A DNA stretch of 64,000 nucleotides from JAGVPT01 sp035500675 (GTDB lineage Bacteria > Bacteroidota > Ignavibacteria > UBA10030 > UBA8401): positions 1 through 64,000 of the forward strand of contig DATJXA010000066.1 of assembly GCA_035500675.1 (NCBI GenBank). Direction: 5' to 3'. Shown here piece after piece: positions 47,439 through 57,072 of the stretch. The notes beneath the pieces were generated by a model. It was not told the DNA's origin and searched no databases. It worked only from the letters and a program-made list of their open reading frames with translations. The position numbers and the translations under genes are program-made. Every line of letters starts with the position of its first letter. Position 1 is the first letter of the stretch.

Positions 47439-49937
47439 TTATCCAATTAGTGCATGTTTAAATTGAGCGGGGACCGTACCCGCACGGACGACGATAATGT
47501 GTTCTCCTTTTTTGGTCGGAAATGTCAACAGCGATCCGCTTAAACTTTCTTCCTTTTCGCCGTTGCGATACACGGTGACGCCGGCTTCCCCCCACGGATT
47601 TTGTAAGCGGCATTCTCCTCCGACCTGTGATCGCAGCTCAACGAATTCAATTTGACCGTTCCGCTGGGACGAACTCACGAGAAATCCGCCTCGAGCGAGC
47701 AAATCGAACTCGGCATCCCATTCTTTCGGCCATGATGCGAACACTTGAATGACCGGATCATCGCCGGGATTTTTCGACGTATTGGCAAGCAGAGAAGAAT
47801 GAACGCCCGACGTCAAGCCGCCAATATGTTCCGCATCGATCGCGCCGGGACCCTCGCGCAATCTCAGACGGTTTCTGAATATTTGTCCGCCGCCGATTCC
47901 CGTCGTATCGATGAATCCGCCGGTCCGGTCAAAATTGAGGAACATGCTTTTCAATTCTTTTTCCGAACCCATCGGCTCGATTGCGCCGGGGCCGCCGTAC
48001 ACAAACGCTCCATAGCCCCCACGGCCTCTGCCGAATCGGCGAGGACGCTCGGGCAGCTGCACAAGGTTATCAACGATATCTTGCCAAAGCGGCCGGAGTT
48101 CCTCATCGACGCCAAGAATTTCGGACGCACGGATCGCAAGCGGAAAGATCATCTTTATCGCGTTTATTTCGTTCGAAGGATCCGACCCGTTCCAATCGCT
48201 TTCACCGTTATTCACATGATGAATATGATATTTACCGTCGGCCTCTTTCTTGAAGTTCGGGAAGTTTCGATAGAATTCAGCCGACCCTTTGATCATCGGA
48301 TATGCCCGGTCGCGAAGCCATGCAGTGTCCATCGTAAACTCGTAACGCTGCCAATAGAGCGATGCGATCTTCGCTCCCGACGCAAGAATGTGAGTGCAAT
48401 GACCGAAGATACCGTCAACGGCATCCGGAGAGGAAAAACGTTGTGGTTGGGTGGATGCTTTCGTCGGCACGATGTAATGTCCTTGATCCCACGTTCCGTC
48501 GTCCTCGAAATTCCAACGCGCATGATGACGCGTCTTCGTTTCGATGAACCATTGAAATTTTGCGGAACGCTGGTCGTACGGCTTCCGGACCAACATGAGG
48601 TCTTGCAGCTCGGCAGCGATATCGTCGGGCAATTTTTCAAGCCCATCGAATGCGACAATTTCGGGTATCCAGATGCCCTTCGACCCCCACTGTTGCTGCG
48701 CAGCGATCGCGCACGACTCGTACATCCCGCTGTACATCGAGAACATCGGGTCCATCAACTCCATCCTGTTGGCAGGCATGAGATTGCTATAATAGGCGCT
48801 GGTGTTCGCCCACCAATACTCGGAACCCCACCGGCGCATATCTCCGTTGGTGTTGAAAAGCAATCCGCCAAACCTCGGTGGATATTTCCCGAGGGAGGTC
48901 GAACCCATGATGTAGAGAAAGTACGTATAGTTTTGTTCGACGAAGTCGGCCTGTCCGTCGCCGCTGTGCATATGGACAAACCCTTTCGACCAAAAATTAT
49001 CCCACCATGCGTCATTCTCCTTTTGAAGCGCTGAGAAAGCTTTTCCGTTCACAGCGTTCAATTGTGCCAACGCCAGCCCGGCAATATCTTGCTTCGGGTC
49101 GAAGCTTGCCGCGCTTGCAATAAGGATCATGAACTTTCCGTCCGCCGACGCTGCAGAAAGTTGCGCCGTCGATTCGTTTAAAAACCGCGCCCGCGATTTT
49201 CTGCCGACGACCTGAATTGCAACGGACGATGCTTTATAATACTCATGCTCTTGATAGCGCTGTGTGAGAATAATTCTCCCATTGTCGATGAGAAGCTGCG
49301 ACGTTGCGGTATGCTCTGCTGTATGGATTTCGACGGAGTGGGTTTTTGCAAGCTCGTAACTTTTATTATAGATGCATTCGATCGCAAACCGAAGCATCCT
49401 GAGGTCGACATTGACGGCAGAAGGCGTTTTCCTATGGTCGTCGATTTCAACTGCTATCACGTCTTTCCCGTGTAGCGCAAAAACTTTTGCCGTGACGCCG
49501 CGGCCTTGGGCGATCATAAGACCGTCGTATACGGAGAGATGTTGCCTGAACTCCTTCCCCTCAAACACATCGTCTCCCGCATCGACGAGGTTAATATCGA
49601 CATACCCGCAACTGCTCCCGTAATCGCTGTCCGCGCGGGGAAAACTTACCGACGCCGCGTCGCAGGCAAAAACGTCCACCCGATTAATCTGGAATTTTAG
49701 CGCGGAAGAGGTCGTCCACACAAGGCTTCCTGTGACGCCGTTACCGATCGGCAACCCTTCTTCGCTCCGAGTTGCGGGCGTGGTGTATGTCAAATCTGCT
49801 CTCGAAACTAATTTTTTTAAATTCACTTTCAGCAAATCTCCGTCGCCCTCCGCACATCGTGCAGAGGCAGTGAGAACGACGATGTAGACAATTGTCATCG
49901 TCAAAGAACGCATAAATCCGGGATTTGATATTCTCAT
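47439..49937 (-). CDS. Secreted GH95 / DUF5703-like glycoside hydrolase
   Basis: An about 832-residue exported protein. After a signal peptide come an N-terminal DUF5703-like super-beta-sandwich (GLPIGNGVTGSLVW to about 280) and an alpha/alpha barrel of GH95-like type (WWANTSAYYSNLMPANR, WNFEDDGTWDQGHYIVP, NNGESDWNGSDPSNEI), ending in a C-terminal beta domain. GH95 enzymes cleave alpha-1,2-L-fucosyl or L-galactosyl links, fitting the fucose pathway here, but DUF5703 members have no settled activity. The ATG at 49937 has GGAGAAAC upstream. Confidence 0.7.
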   Translation of the reverse strand: MRISNPGFMRSLTMTIVYIVVLTASARCAEGDGDLLKVNLKKLVSRADLTYTTPATRSEEGLPIGNGVTGSLVWTTSSALKFQINRVDVFACDAASVSFPRADSDYGSSCGYVDINLVDAGDDVFEGKEFRQHLSVYDGLMIAQGRGVTAKVFALHGKDVIAVEIDDHRKTPSAVNVDLRMLRFAIECIYNKSYELAKTHSVEIHTAEHTATSQLLIDNGRIILTQRYQEHEYYKASSVAIQVVGRKSRARFLNESTAQLSAASADGKFMILIASAASFDPKQDIAGLALAQLNAVNGKAFSALQKENDAWWDNFWSKGFVHMHSGDGQADFVEQNYTYFLYIMGSTSLGKYPPRFGGLLFNTNGDMRRWGSEYWWANTSAYYSNLMPANRMELMDPMFSMYSGMYESCAIAAQQQWGSKGIWIPEIVAFDGLEKLPDDIAAELQDLMLVRKPYDQRSAKFQWFIETKTRHHARWNFEDDGTWDQGHYIVPTKASTQPQRFSSPDAVDGIFGHCTHILASGAKIASLYWQRYEFTMDTAWLRDRAYPMIKGSAEFYRNFPNFKKEADGKYHIHHVNNGESDWNGSDPSNEINAIKMIFPLAIRASEILGVDEELRPLWQDIVDNLVQLPERPRRFGRGRGGYGAFVYGGPGAIEPMGSEKELKSMFLNFDRTGGFIDTTGIGGGQIFRNRLRLREGPGAIDAEHIGGLTSGVHSSLLANTSKNPGDDPVIQVFASWPKEWDAEFDLLARGGFLVSSSQRNGQIEFVELRSQVGGECRLQNPWGEAGVTVYRNGEKEESLSGSLLTFPTKKGEHIIVVRAGTVPAQFKHALIG

Positions 49938-49997
49938 GGTGTTTCTCCAAAATCTGAAATAAATGAACCAACGCCGTGGCGGTTCATTCACATTGTG

Positions 49998-51083
49998 TTA
50001 CTTTGCTTTTGCCGTGTTGCTATAAGCAGAATTGCCGCCGGCATTCTCACTCCTTATCCGATAATAACAGAGAAATTGATTGCCGATGTTCGTGTCATCG
50101 TATGATCGTACCTCTCCCTTTGCCATTCCAAGAAAAGACCAGCGGTTTCCATCCATCGACCGTTCGACCCTAAACTGCCCGGCTTTGACACTATCACACG
50201 ACCAGCTCAGATGCACCACACTAGAGGAGGGACTGGCCACGCGCAGCGCAGTCGGAACCGGCGGGGCGGGCAACGTTTCTCCTTCTGCAAGATAGATGTC
50301 GGCAAAAAGAACAGACTCGTCGCGCAAGTAAGGCAAAGCTTTTAGACTGCGATACAATCCCCACTTCGGTTTGTTCCACGTTGCGCCCGGCCTCCATAAG
50401 ATGATGTCGGGGTTACTGTAATGGAGCATCAGCGAATCGTCGCTCACTCGCCGGAGCGTGAGATCGATGGATCCATGCGCCTCATATTTCACCCGTTCAA
50501 TCGCTTCGACCCAGGTCCCTTTGAACGGCGCTAGGTCGACTTCCGCCACAACTCCGCTTCCTTGCTCGCCTTTAGGCGCCGTATAAATGACCTGAAGCTT
50601 GTCCGGAGTGCCATAACGCGGCGTGATCGTGATGATCGGCGCCCCCGCTTGCGGGCCGTTTCCCGCTTTTATCTGGTGAATGTGACAGAACATCGGGGAG
50701 GCTTGAAATCCGGAATCAAGTTTAAATTTCCAGCGGTAGGTGTGCGTTTCTCCGAGCTCACCTCGCATCGTTGCTGGCGAAGCAAGTGTGTCGGTAGTAA
50801 TTTCACAGCGTTGGCGGTCGAAATTTTTGCAGCGATCGTTGTCGATATCTTTATGGAGCGTGAACGCGAAGACATGTTCCTTCAGGCCGCCATCCCATTG
50901 CTCTGTAATATGACGAACGGGATGGATGCAGTCGGGAAGTTCGAGAATGTACCCCATCGACGTAATCCTCTTGTAAGCATCCCCCGTACTGTCCGCCCCC
51001 ATGAAAATTTGAGACTGAGCCGTTGCACATGATACAAACGCAAGCAGCAGTGCGGGCACGGCGACGATTTTTCCCATGTTCAT
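49998..51083 (-). CDS. Secreted jelly-roll polysaccharide lyase-like protein with Fn3 domain
   Basis: An about 361-residue exported protein: signal peptide ending near CATA, a beta-jelly-roll resembling the PF14099-type polysaccharide lyases (about 30-265; YRWKFKLDSGFQ, MFCHIHQIKAG, ITITPRYG) and a C-terminal fibronectin type III domain (about 270-361). It would cleave or bind an acidic plant polymer; catalytic residues are not identified. The ATG at 51083 is chosen; an upstream TTG is in frame. Confidence 0.6.
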   Translation of the reverse strand: MNMGKIVAVPALLLAFVSCATAQSQIFMGADSTGDAYKRITSMGYILELPDCIHPVRHITEQWDGGLKEHVFAFTLHKDIDNDRCKNFDRQRCEITTDTLASPATMRGELGETHTYRWKFKLDSGFQASPMFCHIHQIKAGNGPQAGAPIITITPRYGTPDKLQVIYTAPKGEQGSGVVAEVDLAPFKGTWVEAIERVKYEAHGSIDLTLRRVSDDSLMLHYSNPDIILWRPGATWNKPKWGLYRSLKALPYLRDESVLFADIYLAEGETLPAPPVPTALRVASPSSSVVHLSWSCDSVKAGQFRVERSMDGNRWSFLGMAKGEVRSYDDTNIGNQFLCYYRIRSENAGGNSAYSNTAKAK

Positions 51084-51099
51084 AACGCTCAATTTATCG

Positions 51100-53130
51100 T
51101 TACTCTGACAAGTCCAGTTCTGGCTTCACCTCATACGTTCCATTATTCCGATCGATCGTCACGGTCGTTCCGTCCGAGAATGTGGTGCGTTCTCTCTTAT
51201 GGTCTTTATCCAGAAATTCATGATTGGTCATCTCGAGCAGCGCTACCCGTTTGTGCAATGCGACAATCGCGCGCAAAAAATCCATCGCTTTTTTGTTCTC
51301 GATGTCGTGCGGCAGGTCAGGATACGCTCCATTCAGGAGACATCGAAGAGGGTCTCTCATTCCACCTTCGGGCGTGAGCACGGCGTCGTGATACACAAGC
51401 TCATACAGCGGGACAGAGATGCATCGACCGCCTGCCGCATCGGTCGTGTAGTCGACGTATGGGATCACCCAATCGGAACCGGCTTCCGTTCCGACCACGC
51501 CAAGGTTTGCGCGGACCCAATCGAAACACCGGGCCCGATACTCCATGCATTGAGCCCGTGTCAGCGGATGTTCGGGATTGAAATCTTCTGTGGGCGGAAC
51601 ATAACCGAACACATCCAAGTAACTTCCTTCGGTCTTGATTCCGTGTTCCAAGATCAGTTGATAATTTTTAATAAGGTGTCCGAGTGCATAACGCGCATCG
51701 AGATACGTCATTGCACCCCCATCCCAATGGTCCATAAACGGGAGGTATCCCTCTTTCCAGAAACCAAACCGCGTTCCCGGAAATGCTGTAGCCGGAGTGA
51801 CGGTATCTTGTTCGTGAATGGCAAATTGTCGGTCGAAGGATGGCGCGTCCGTATAATAATCGCGGTACTGGTCGTGAAGGTCATAGATATAGCCAAGTTC
51901 CTTGCATGCGTCGGCCCAGCGTTTGAGTCCATCCCATCCTCCGGCCTCGGGAGCTGGCGGCAATGCGTCCGGATGCTGACGGTCGTACCCCATGTACGGC
52001 CAGCCGGTCAGCGTGACACATAGTCGAGCGATCCCCTTCGCTTTATATGCGCGGAGCTGTTTGATCCGTTCGTCGAATGTCGTCACTTCATAATTCTTTC
52101 CAGGGTTTGTTGTATCGTAGCGAAATCCGCCGGGCCTGTAATTTCTTTTTGCCGACATTCGGATTTGCGGAGTGCCGATCAGTTCAGCGACAAGCGGATC
52201 GCGTGCAATCTTTTCTTTGAGCGACACAAACTGCCCCTTGTCCATGACATATCGCCGATACCGTTTTGCCATCGTTACATAATTGCCTTCTGGAATAAAG
52301 CAAAAGCGCACAGAACGCATGTATGCGAGCCTTCCGAGCGATTCTCGCCACCGGGGGCCTATCACCGTGGGGCCGCCGGCGGGGTGGTTGAATTTGTATG
52401 CCGCATCGTCGGGAGTTTCGACGATCACCACCATTGCCGACTTGCCTTTCTGAAATCCCCACCAGGACATCGACCAACATTCGATGAGATTGCTCTCGAC
52501 AAAACTCTTATCCGTTCCGCCATGGTTGATCGGATCGTAGGCCTCAGGCCAGTTGCGTGGGAGCAAATTGCCTCTGCCGTTGCTCAATGCAGTGTAGTCG
52601 ACATCGCTCGCGTCCAATTCTTTCGGCCAGTCCAATTGCCAAACGGACGCGTCATGTTCGACGGCTGCGATATCGCAGACCACATCCTCATCCTTCCCTT
52701 CCAGACACACGGTGAGACTCAACGCAAGGCCGGGTATAATGGCGGCAGCTGAAAGGCTGCTGCTGTGAAATTTGCCCAACGTTATTTTTATGCCCGTTTT
52801 AAACCCTGCGTCGTACGGTTTGATCTCAATGCTGCCGGCATCTGCAAGACGGACGAAAAACTTTTTCTCCTGGAACTGGACTATCATGTCGCTGTCGTCC
52901 GATGCGACCATCCTCCACGGCACTCCATGGGCGTCGATAATCATGCCGAGGTCCGATTCGTTCACTCGAATGGTGTTTTTCTTCCCCGCGATGACCCACG
53001 CGCCCGCAGGGTGAGTCACTGTCACCAACGGCGCACCCCATTGATCCCGCGGAAGCACTTGCGCATCACCGAGATGAAGGAGCAGAATGGATGCAATTGA
53101 TAGGAAAAGGAGATTGCTGATATTTCTCAT
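51100..53130 (-). CDS. Large secreted hydrolase of uncertain family (GH101/GH129-like barrel)
   Basis: A 676-residue exported protein with a signal peptide, an N-terminal beta-sandwich (about 25-280) and a likely alpha/beta barrel (about 290-600) with acidic motifs WGFQKGKSAM, YDLHDQYRDYYTDAP, KTEGSYLDVFGYVPPTED and VVGTEAGSDWV. The D and E at barrel strand ends resemble GH101/GH129 endo/exo-alpha-N-acetylgalactosaminidase clans, but I cannot assign the family. GGGAGA precedes the ATG at 53130. The esterase gene stops 2 bases upstream, so the two are coupled. Confidence 0.5.
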   Translation of the reverse strand: MRNISNLLFLSIASILLLHLGDAQVLPRDQWGAPLVTVTHPAGAWVIAGKKNTIRVNESDLGMIIDAHGVPWRMVASDDSDMIVQFQEKKFFVRLADAGSIEIKPYDAGFKTGIKITLGKFHSSSLSAAAIIPGLALSLTVCLEGKDEDVVCDIAAVEHDASVWQLDWPKELDASDVDYTALSNGRGNLLPRNWPEAYDPINHGGTDKSFVESNLIECWSMSWWGFQKGKSAMVVIVETPDDAAYKFNHPAGGPTVIGPRWRESLGRLAYMRSVRFCFIPEGNYVTMAKRYRRYVMDKGQFVSLKEKIARDPLVAELIGTPQIRMSAKRNYRPGGFRYDTTNPGKNYEVTTFDERIKQLRAYKAKGIARLCVTLTGWPYMGYDRQHPDALPPAPEAGGWDGLKRWADACKELGYIYDLHDQYRDYYTDAPSFDRQFAIHEQDTVTPATAFPGTRFGFWKEGYLPFMDHWDGGAMTYLDARYALGHLIKNYQLILEHGIKTEGSYLDVFGYVPPTEDFNPEHPLTRAQCMEYRARCFDWVRANLGVVGTEAGSDWVIPYVDYTTDAAGGRCISVPLYELVYHDAVLTPEGGMRDPLRCLLNGAYPDLPHDIENKKAMDFLRAIVALHKRVALLEMTNHEFLDKDHKRERTTFSDGTTVTIDRNNGTYEVKPELDLSE

Positions 53131-53131
53131 T

Positions 53132-53836
53132 TCATTCTCCCAATGCGGCGAGCATAAGGTTTGCGACAAAACGATTGCCTTCCGGATTTAAATGCACGCC
53201 ATCGACCGTCAACACCCCTTTTTCTTTATCCTCAGGGTTGTTTGCGGAAAGATATTCAACAAAGGCCTTGTGGAGGTCGCAGAGTTGGCAGTCCATTTCC
53301 TTCGCCACGCGGCGGCTGATGGAGACGTATTCTTCGAGCATGCCGTCCTGAGCATTCCCGTGGTTTTTTTTCTCTCCGATGACGCTTGGCGTGCAGAGAA
53401 TAACGCGCGCCCCGCCTTTCTGAATTTTCTCTATAATATCTTTAAGCCCGCTCTCGTATTGTTCTTTTGTCGTTCCTCGGTTTTCCTTCCAATGCCACAC
53501 GTCGTTGATCCCTATGTAAATGAAAACCAGCGTCGGGTGTTTTTCGAGAACGTCCCGATCGAGCCGTTGCTGGAGGTCGGGAACTCTGTTGCCGCTGACC
53601 CCGGCCCCGATGACTTCAATACCCCAACCGGGATGCTTTATTGAAAGTGTGTCGCTGATCAACGTTACAAAACCGTCCGGCTTTACGCCTGCATGAGTAA
53701 TCGAATCGCCGAGGAAAATAATACGCTCGCCCTTTTGAACTCTCACAAGGTTGCTCGCGCATGCCGAGATGCCAAGCAGTGCAGCGATCCACAAGGTCTT
53801 TCGGATCGATTGAAAATTAATGTTGTGTGTGTTCAT
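53132..53836 (-). CDS. SGNH-type esterase (GDSL hydrolase) lipoprotein
   Basis: A 234-residue SGNH hydrolase. Block I (IFLGDSITHAG), block II (GAGVSGNRV), block III (YIGINDVWHW) and block V (DGVHLNPEG) are all present, so the Ser-Asp-His triad is intact. The N-terminus has a lipobox-like GISAC, so it may be lipid-anchored. It probably removes acetyl groups from pectin, like rhamnogalacturonan acetylesterases (CE12). It is packed between the GH28 gene and the unassigned hydrolase gene. Confidence 0.82.
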   Translation of the reverse strand: MNTHNINFQSIRKTLWIAALLGISACASNLVRVQKGERIIFLGDSITHAGVKPDGFVTLISDTLSIKHPGWGIEVIGAGVSGNRVPDLQQRLDRDVLEKHPTLVFIYIGINDVWHWKENRGTTKEQYESGLKDIIEKIQKGGARVILCTPSVIGEKKNHGNAQDGMLEEYVSISRRVAKEMDCQLCDLHKAFVEYLSANNPEDKEKGVLTVDGVHLNPEGNRFVANLMLAALGE

Positions 53837-53868
53837 TTGTCTTTTTCCTCAATTGAATCAAAAACGTT

Positions 53869-55350
53869 TCATTGAAGAACGGGCGAGTTCCTGGCCACCA
53901 GGCCCTTCACATCTTCGAAGCGCGACGGACGAACGCCGGGAGCGACATGCGCTTTAAAATTATCGATCTCGAGGCCATTGACGTCGACACAGACGATGGG
54001 CGGACGGAAATCCTCGCGCTCGACCATGAGATTCATATCCGCCAACTCAAGCCCCGTCACGTGCCGCGCAAAAACGCCGTACGCAGGCGTGATCCCGATT
54101 TTGCTCGGCTCGGGATATCCCTTTCCCAATTCCGGCGGAACGCGATCGGCATCCTCCTTCGTCCCGCCTCCTTTGAAAGAGATCAAAATATTCTGGAGCC
54201 GCACATTTTCGATCGGATCGTCCGGCATTCCGGTGATGTGAACGCCGCTCATCGAATCAACGCCTGTCGCGATGACGTCGGAGATGAAAATATTACGCGC
54301 AATCCCCATGGTGAGACTGTCCGGTCCCCGATTGCGCTTGCCAAGTGTGATGTAGATCGGATAGCCGCATACGTTCATCATGGTAATGTTCGAGATGCTG
54401 ATGTTTTCCATAATGCCGCCGTCGACTTCTTCGAGAGCGAGCCCCCGGCAATCGCGGAAGGTGCAATTGGAAACGGTGATGTTCCGGAACCCGCCGTTCG
54501 ATTCGGTGCCGAACTTGATCCGCCCGGTTTTCGACCTGCTGGGCCTCATCGTCCCGTCAAGCAGCGTCCCTTCCTCGTAGCCGGAAACCTGGCAATTCAC
54601 GATCGTCACGTTCTCGGTGATCATGCGTCTGCCGAGGGCGAAGCTGCTCTTGGGGCACAGCCCGTCATCGTTAGGAGAATTGATGCGGCAGTTCGACACC
54701 GTTGCGCTCTGCACGCAGTCCAGATCGATGCCGTCGCGGTCGGTATCGATTGTAACGTTATCGATGGTCAGATTTTTACAGCCGGTCACAAGGATTGCAA
54801 AGTGACCGCCGTGAAAAATTGTGATATCACGAATGAGAACATGGCGACATTCTTTAAGCGCAACAGCTTTGTCGCCGAGAACGATCGGCCCGCCGCCGAC
54901 TTCTTTGTCCTTCCGTGTGAGCCCGCCTCCGTTGATCATCCCGTATCCAGTGATCGAAACGTTCTCAAGGTTTTCCCCCCACAGAAGGCTATTATGAAAA
55001 TAGGTATGACCGCCGTCCTGGTATGCTCTGCCCTCGAATGGCTCGGGGGGATCGTAGGCATTTAACTCCTGCGGAGCGCCCAGGATCGTTGCGCCGGCAT
55101 CGAGAAAGAGATTGATATTGCTCTTGAGATGGATGCTGCCGGATAAATACGTTCCGGCCGGCACGTCAACGGTACCTCCCCCTTTTTGAAAGCATGCTTC
55201 AATTGTTTTATTGATCGCCGGGCTGTCGAGAGTTTTTCCGTCGCCGAGGGCGCCGAAATCTCTCACATTGAATACGGCCTGCGCGCGCAACGACGCATTT
55301 AGCAGAAGTGCGATGGAAAGCACAGTCAAAAAATATTTGAACATTGTCAT
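53869..55350 (-). CDS. Secreted GH28 polygalacturonase / rhamnogalacturonase
   Basis: A 493-residue exported beta-helix of GH28. VRDFGALGDGKTLDSPAINK is the family N-terminus, and catalytic aspartates are visible as D206 (DTDRDGIDLD) and D228/D229 (PNDDGL), with RIKFGTESNGGF as the substrate-binding RIK-like arm. Two ATGs in tandem (55350 and 55344) could start it; the second lies at a better distance from AAGGA. It closely parallels the first GH28 gene but keeps a more typical active site. Confidence 0.88.
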   Translation of the reverse strand: MTMFKYFLTVLSIALLLNASLRAQAVFNVRDFGALGDGKTLDSPAINKTIEACFQKGGGTVDVPAGTYLSGSIHLKSNINLFLDAGATILGAPQELNAYDPPEPFEGRAYQDGGHTYFHNSLLWGENLENVSITGYGMINGGGLTRKDKEVGGGPIVLGDKAVALKECRHVLIRDITIFHGGHFAILVTGCKNLTIDNVTIDTDRDGIDLDCVQSATVSNCRINSPNDDGLCPKSSFALGRRMITENVTIVNCQVSGYEEGTLLDGTMRPSRSKTGRIKFGTESNGGFRNITVSNCTFRDCRGLALEEVDGGIMENISISNITMMNVCGYPIYITLGKRNRGPDSLTMGIARNIFISDVIATGVDSMSGVHITGMPDDPIENVRLQNILISFKGGGTKEDADRVPPELGKGYPEPSKIGITPAYGVFARHVTGLELADMNLMVEREDFRPPIVCVDVNGLEIDNFKAHVAPGVRPSRFEDVKGLVARNSPVLQ

Positions 55351-55393
55351 TGTCCTTTTTAAAAGTGAAACTGGACGGCGGGAAGTTTATCCT

Positions 55394-56827
55394 TCAACGA
55401 ACCGTTATTTTTACGACCGCGGCAGTTGCGCCCGGCACTGTAACTGCGAAATCATTTTTTCCATCGGATTTCTCTAATGGGGTCCACCGTCCACTCCATG
55501 TCTCATCTTCGTTTATCTGAGCGCCTCCGAGCATGATGCCTGATTTTGCGGCGATATCTCCGTGCGGAGCTTCCAGAAAGATCGTGCTGCCTTTCCTAAA
55601 AGGATCCCTTGATGCAATGGTAACGATTGCACTCCTTGCTTGCGGACCGCTTTCTCTATTGATGATCGTGATGTACAACGATTTGTCTCCCGATGCAACT
55701 CCGTACACCGAAACCTGAACGCTGTCGCTATTCGATATCAGCCGCACCGGGACGATCGAGCCATGACATCCAAGGTCGAACGCTTTTATGGCATAGCCGA
55801 GAGGATGAACCGTATAACCTTTCGGAGAAGTCCAGAAAACTGCATAACGGCAGGGATTTGTCCCTCCTCCCGCCGCCACGCTGTCGCCCGTGTGAAAATT
55901 TAAACCGATCGCTCCGTGTGCGGCCCACCAATAAAGGTAATCGAGTCCCCAAAGGGCGGAAGCAAAAGTATCGCTGACGTCCGGCGCTCCACCGTTATAG
56001 AAATTGTTCGTCTCTTCGATCCTGTATGTCAAACCTTGCGCACGAACAGCCGGAACGAAAGAGTCATAGAACGCTTGATACGATTCTTCCCATGACGAAG
56101 AGAGCATTGCCCGTCGCGCCGCAGATTGATCCTGAACCTTCATACCGTTTCCCCCGGGGTATGCGTGCTGCGCAATGAATTTGATTCGTCCAGAATTGCC
56201 AAAGTCGGATGCAAATTCGCGGCACCATTCCGCTTTTCCCGGCGTGGAACAAGGCCCGCAAAACATCGCCTCGGAGGCGTTCTGCGGCTCGGTAATGCGG
56301 TCGACGTACCTCTTCCATTCATCGCGGTAAGCCGGATATTCTTTTGCAAAAACGTTCGGTTCATTACCGATCGCAAAGCAAGAGAGTTCAGATGCATAGC
56401 GACGCATGATATATGCCGCCGTTTCCGCTGCGTTGTCTGCATTGCCTTCCTTCAACCGCAATGTATAAATGATCTTTACCCCCGCAGATTTTGCAAAACC
56501 AAAAAGGTAATCGATGTCCGTGTGAGTCGGGATCGGTACTGTTTGACGATCGGCTGTGTTTCCGCCGATTCGAATGTTTTTAATTCCCAGGAGTTTGATT
56601 AAAGCGATGAGCCCGTGATTTTCGGAGCTAAAAAAATGACCTCCCGTTTTATCGGTGAGCATTTTTTCGGTTTCGAAACTTAATCCCATAAAATCTGCTG
56701 GAACTTCAGCAATCATTTGTTTGGTGTCGACATACGCAGTAACCGGGGACTGCGCTTTTACTCCCGATGCATATACGCCCATTGCGACTGCAAAAATCAA
56801 TTTTAAAGATGCTTCGGGTCTTTTCAT
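55394..56827 (-). CDS. Secreted GH79-like glycoside hydrolase
   Basis: A 477-residue exported enzyme resembling GH79 (beta-glucuronidase/heparanase clan A). Residues 25-370 form the barrel, with acid/base Glu in AIGNEPNVF (E156) and the nucleophile in RIEETNNFYNGGAPD (E271/E272). The C-terminal domain is a beta-sandwich with VSVYGVASGDKSLYITIINR. GH79 removes glucuronic acid or 4-O-methylglucuronic acid, for example from arabinogalactan side chains. It heads the enzyme operon after a promoter-sized gap. Confidence 0.78.
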   Translation of the reverse strand: MKRPEASLKLIFAVAMGVYASGVKAQSPVTAYVDTKQMIAEVPADFMGLSFETEKMLTDKTGGHFFSSENHGLIALIKLLGIKNIRIGGNTADRQTVPIPTHTDIDYLFGFAKSAGVKIIYTLRLKEGNADNAAETAAYIMRRYASELSCFAIGNEPNVFAKEYPAYRDEWKRYVDRITEPQNASEAMFCGPCSTPGKAEWCREFASDFGNSGRIKFIAQHAYPGGNGMKVQDQSAARRAMLSSSWEESYQAFYDSFVPAVRAQGLTYRIEETNNFYNGGAPDVSDTFASALWGLDYLYWWAAHGAIGLNFHTGDSVAAGGGTNPCRYAVFWTSPKGYTVHPLGYAIKAFDLGCHGSIVPVRLISNSDSVQVSVYGVASGDKSLYITIINRESGPQARSAIVTIASRDPFRKGSTIFLEAPHGDIAAKSGIMLGGAQINEDETWSGRWTPLEKSDGKNDFAVTVPGATAAVVKITVR

Positions 56828-56908
56828 TTTCTTTCGGATGGTCCTGCCGTAGGTAACAGACTTAGGCGGGGAGTGTTTTCGTGCGTTCAGATGTCAGCAA
56901 TGGGGATA

Positions 56909-56951
56909 TGCGGAACCCCAAATGCTACGAAATTAGGTTTGGGTATCCGCA
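56909..56951. repeat. 14-bp inverted repeat in front of GH79
   Basis: Arms TGCGGAACCCCAAA (56909-56922) and TTTGGGTATCCGCA (56938-56951) match at 12 of 14 positions with a 15-base centre. It sits about 80-125 bases ahead of the GH79 start and could be a regulatory site or small palindromic element. Confidence 0.55.
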
Positions 56952-57028
56952 AGAATAATACAATCTTCTGGCACAGCTCCGAGTGCAACGAAAAGCACAG
57001 CCACGTTTGAGGCTGAGATGTTATGAGT

Positions 57029-57062
57029 AAAAACGGGGCTGAGCGATTTCGCGCTCAGCCCC
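57029..57062 (-). terminator. Rho-independent terminator after the T9SS beta-helix gene
   Basis: An 11-bp perfect stem (GGGGCTGAGCG / CGCTCAGCCCC, 6-base loop) is followed by GTTTTTA on the minus strand, 11 bases after the stop of the T9SS gene. Confidence 0.9.
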
Positions 57063-57072
57063 TTGTCCCACA

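Larger units (their letters stand above)
56828..57072. other. Promoter gap upstream of the enzyme operon
   Basis: This 245-base gap holds the terminator of the preceding gene (57029-57062) and an inverted repeat (56909-56951). The promoter of the GH79-led operon must lie here, but no convincing -35/-10 is seen. Confidence 0.45.

Noticed and set aside
47745..49034. 429-residue open frame on the plus strand
   Set aside because: Antisense to the GH95-like gene, basic and histidine-rich as expected of a shadow frame.
53872..55065. 397-residue open frame on the plus strand
   Set aside because: It lies wholly antisense to the GH28 gene, which has clear family motifs; it arises from codon bias.
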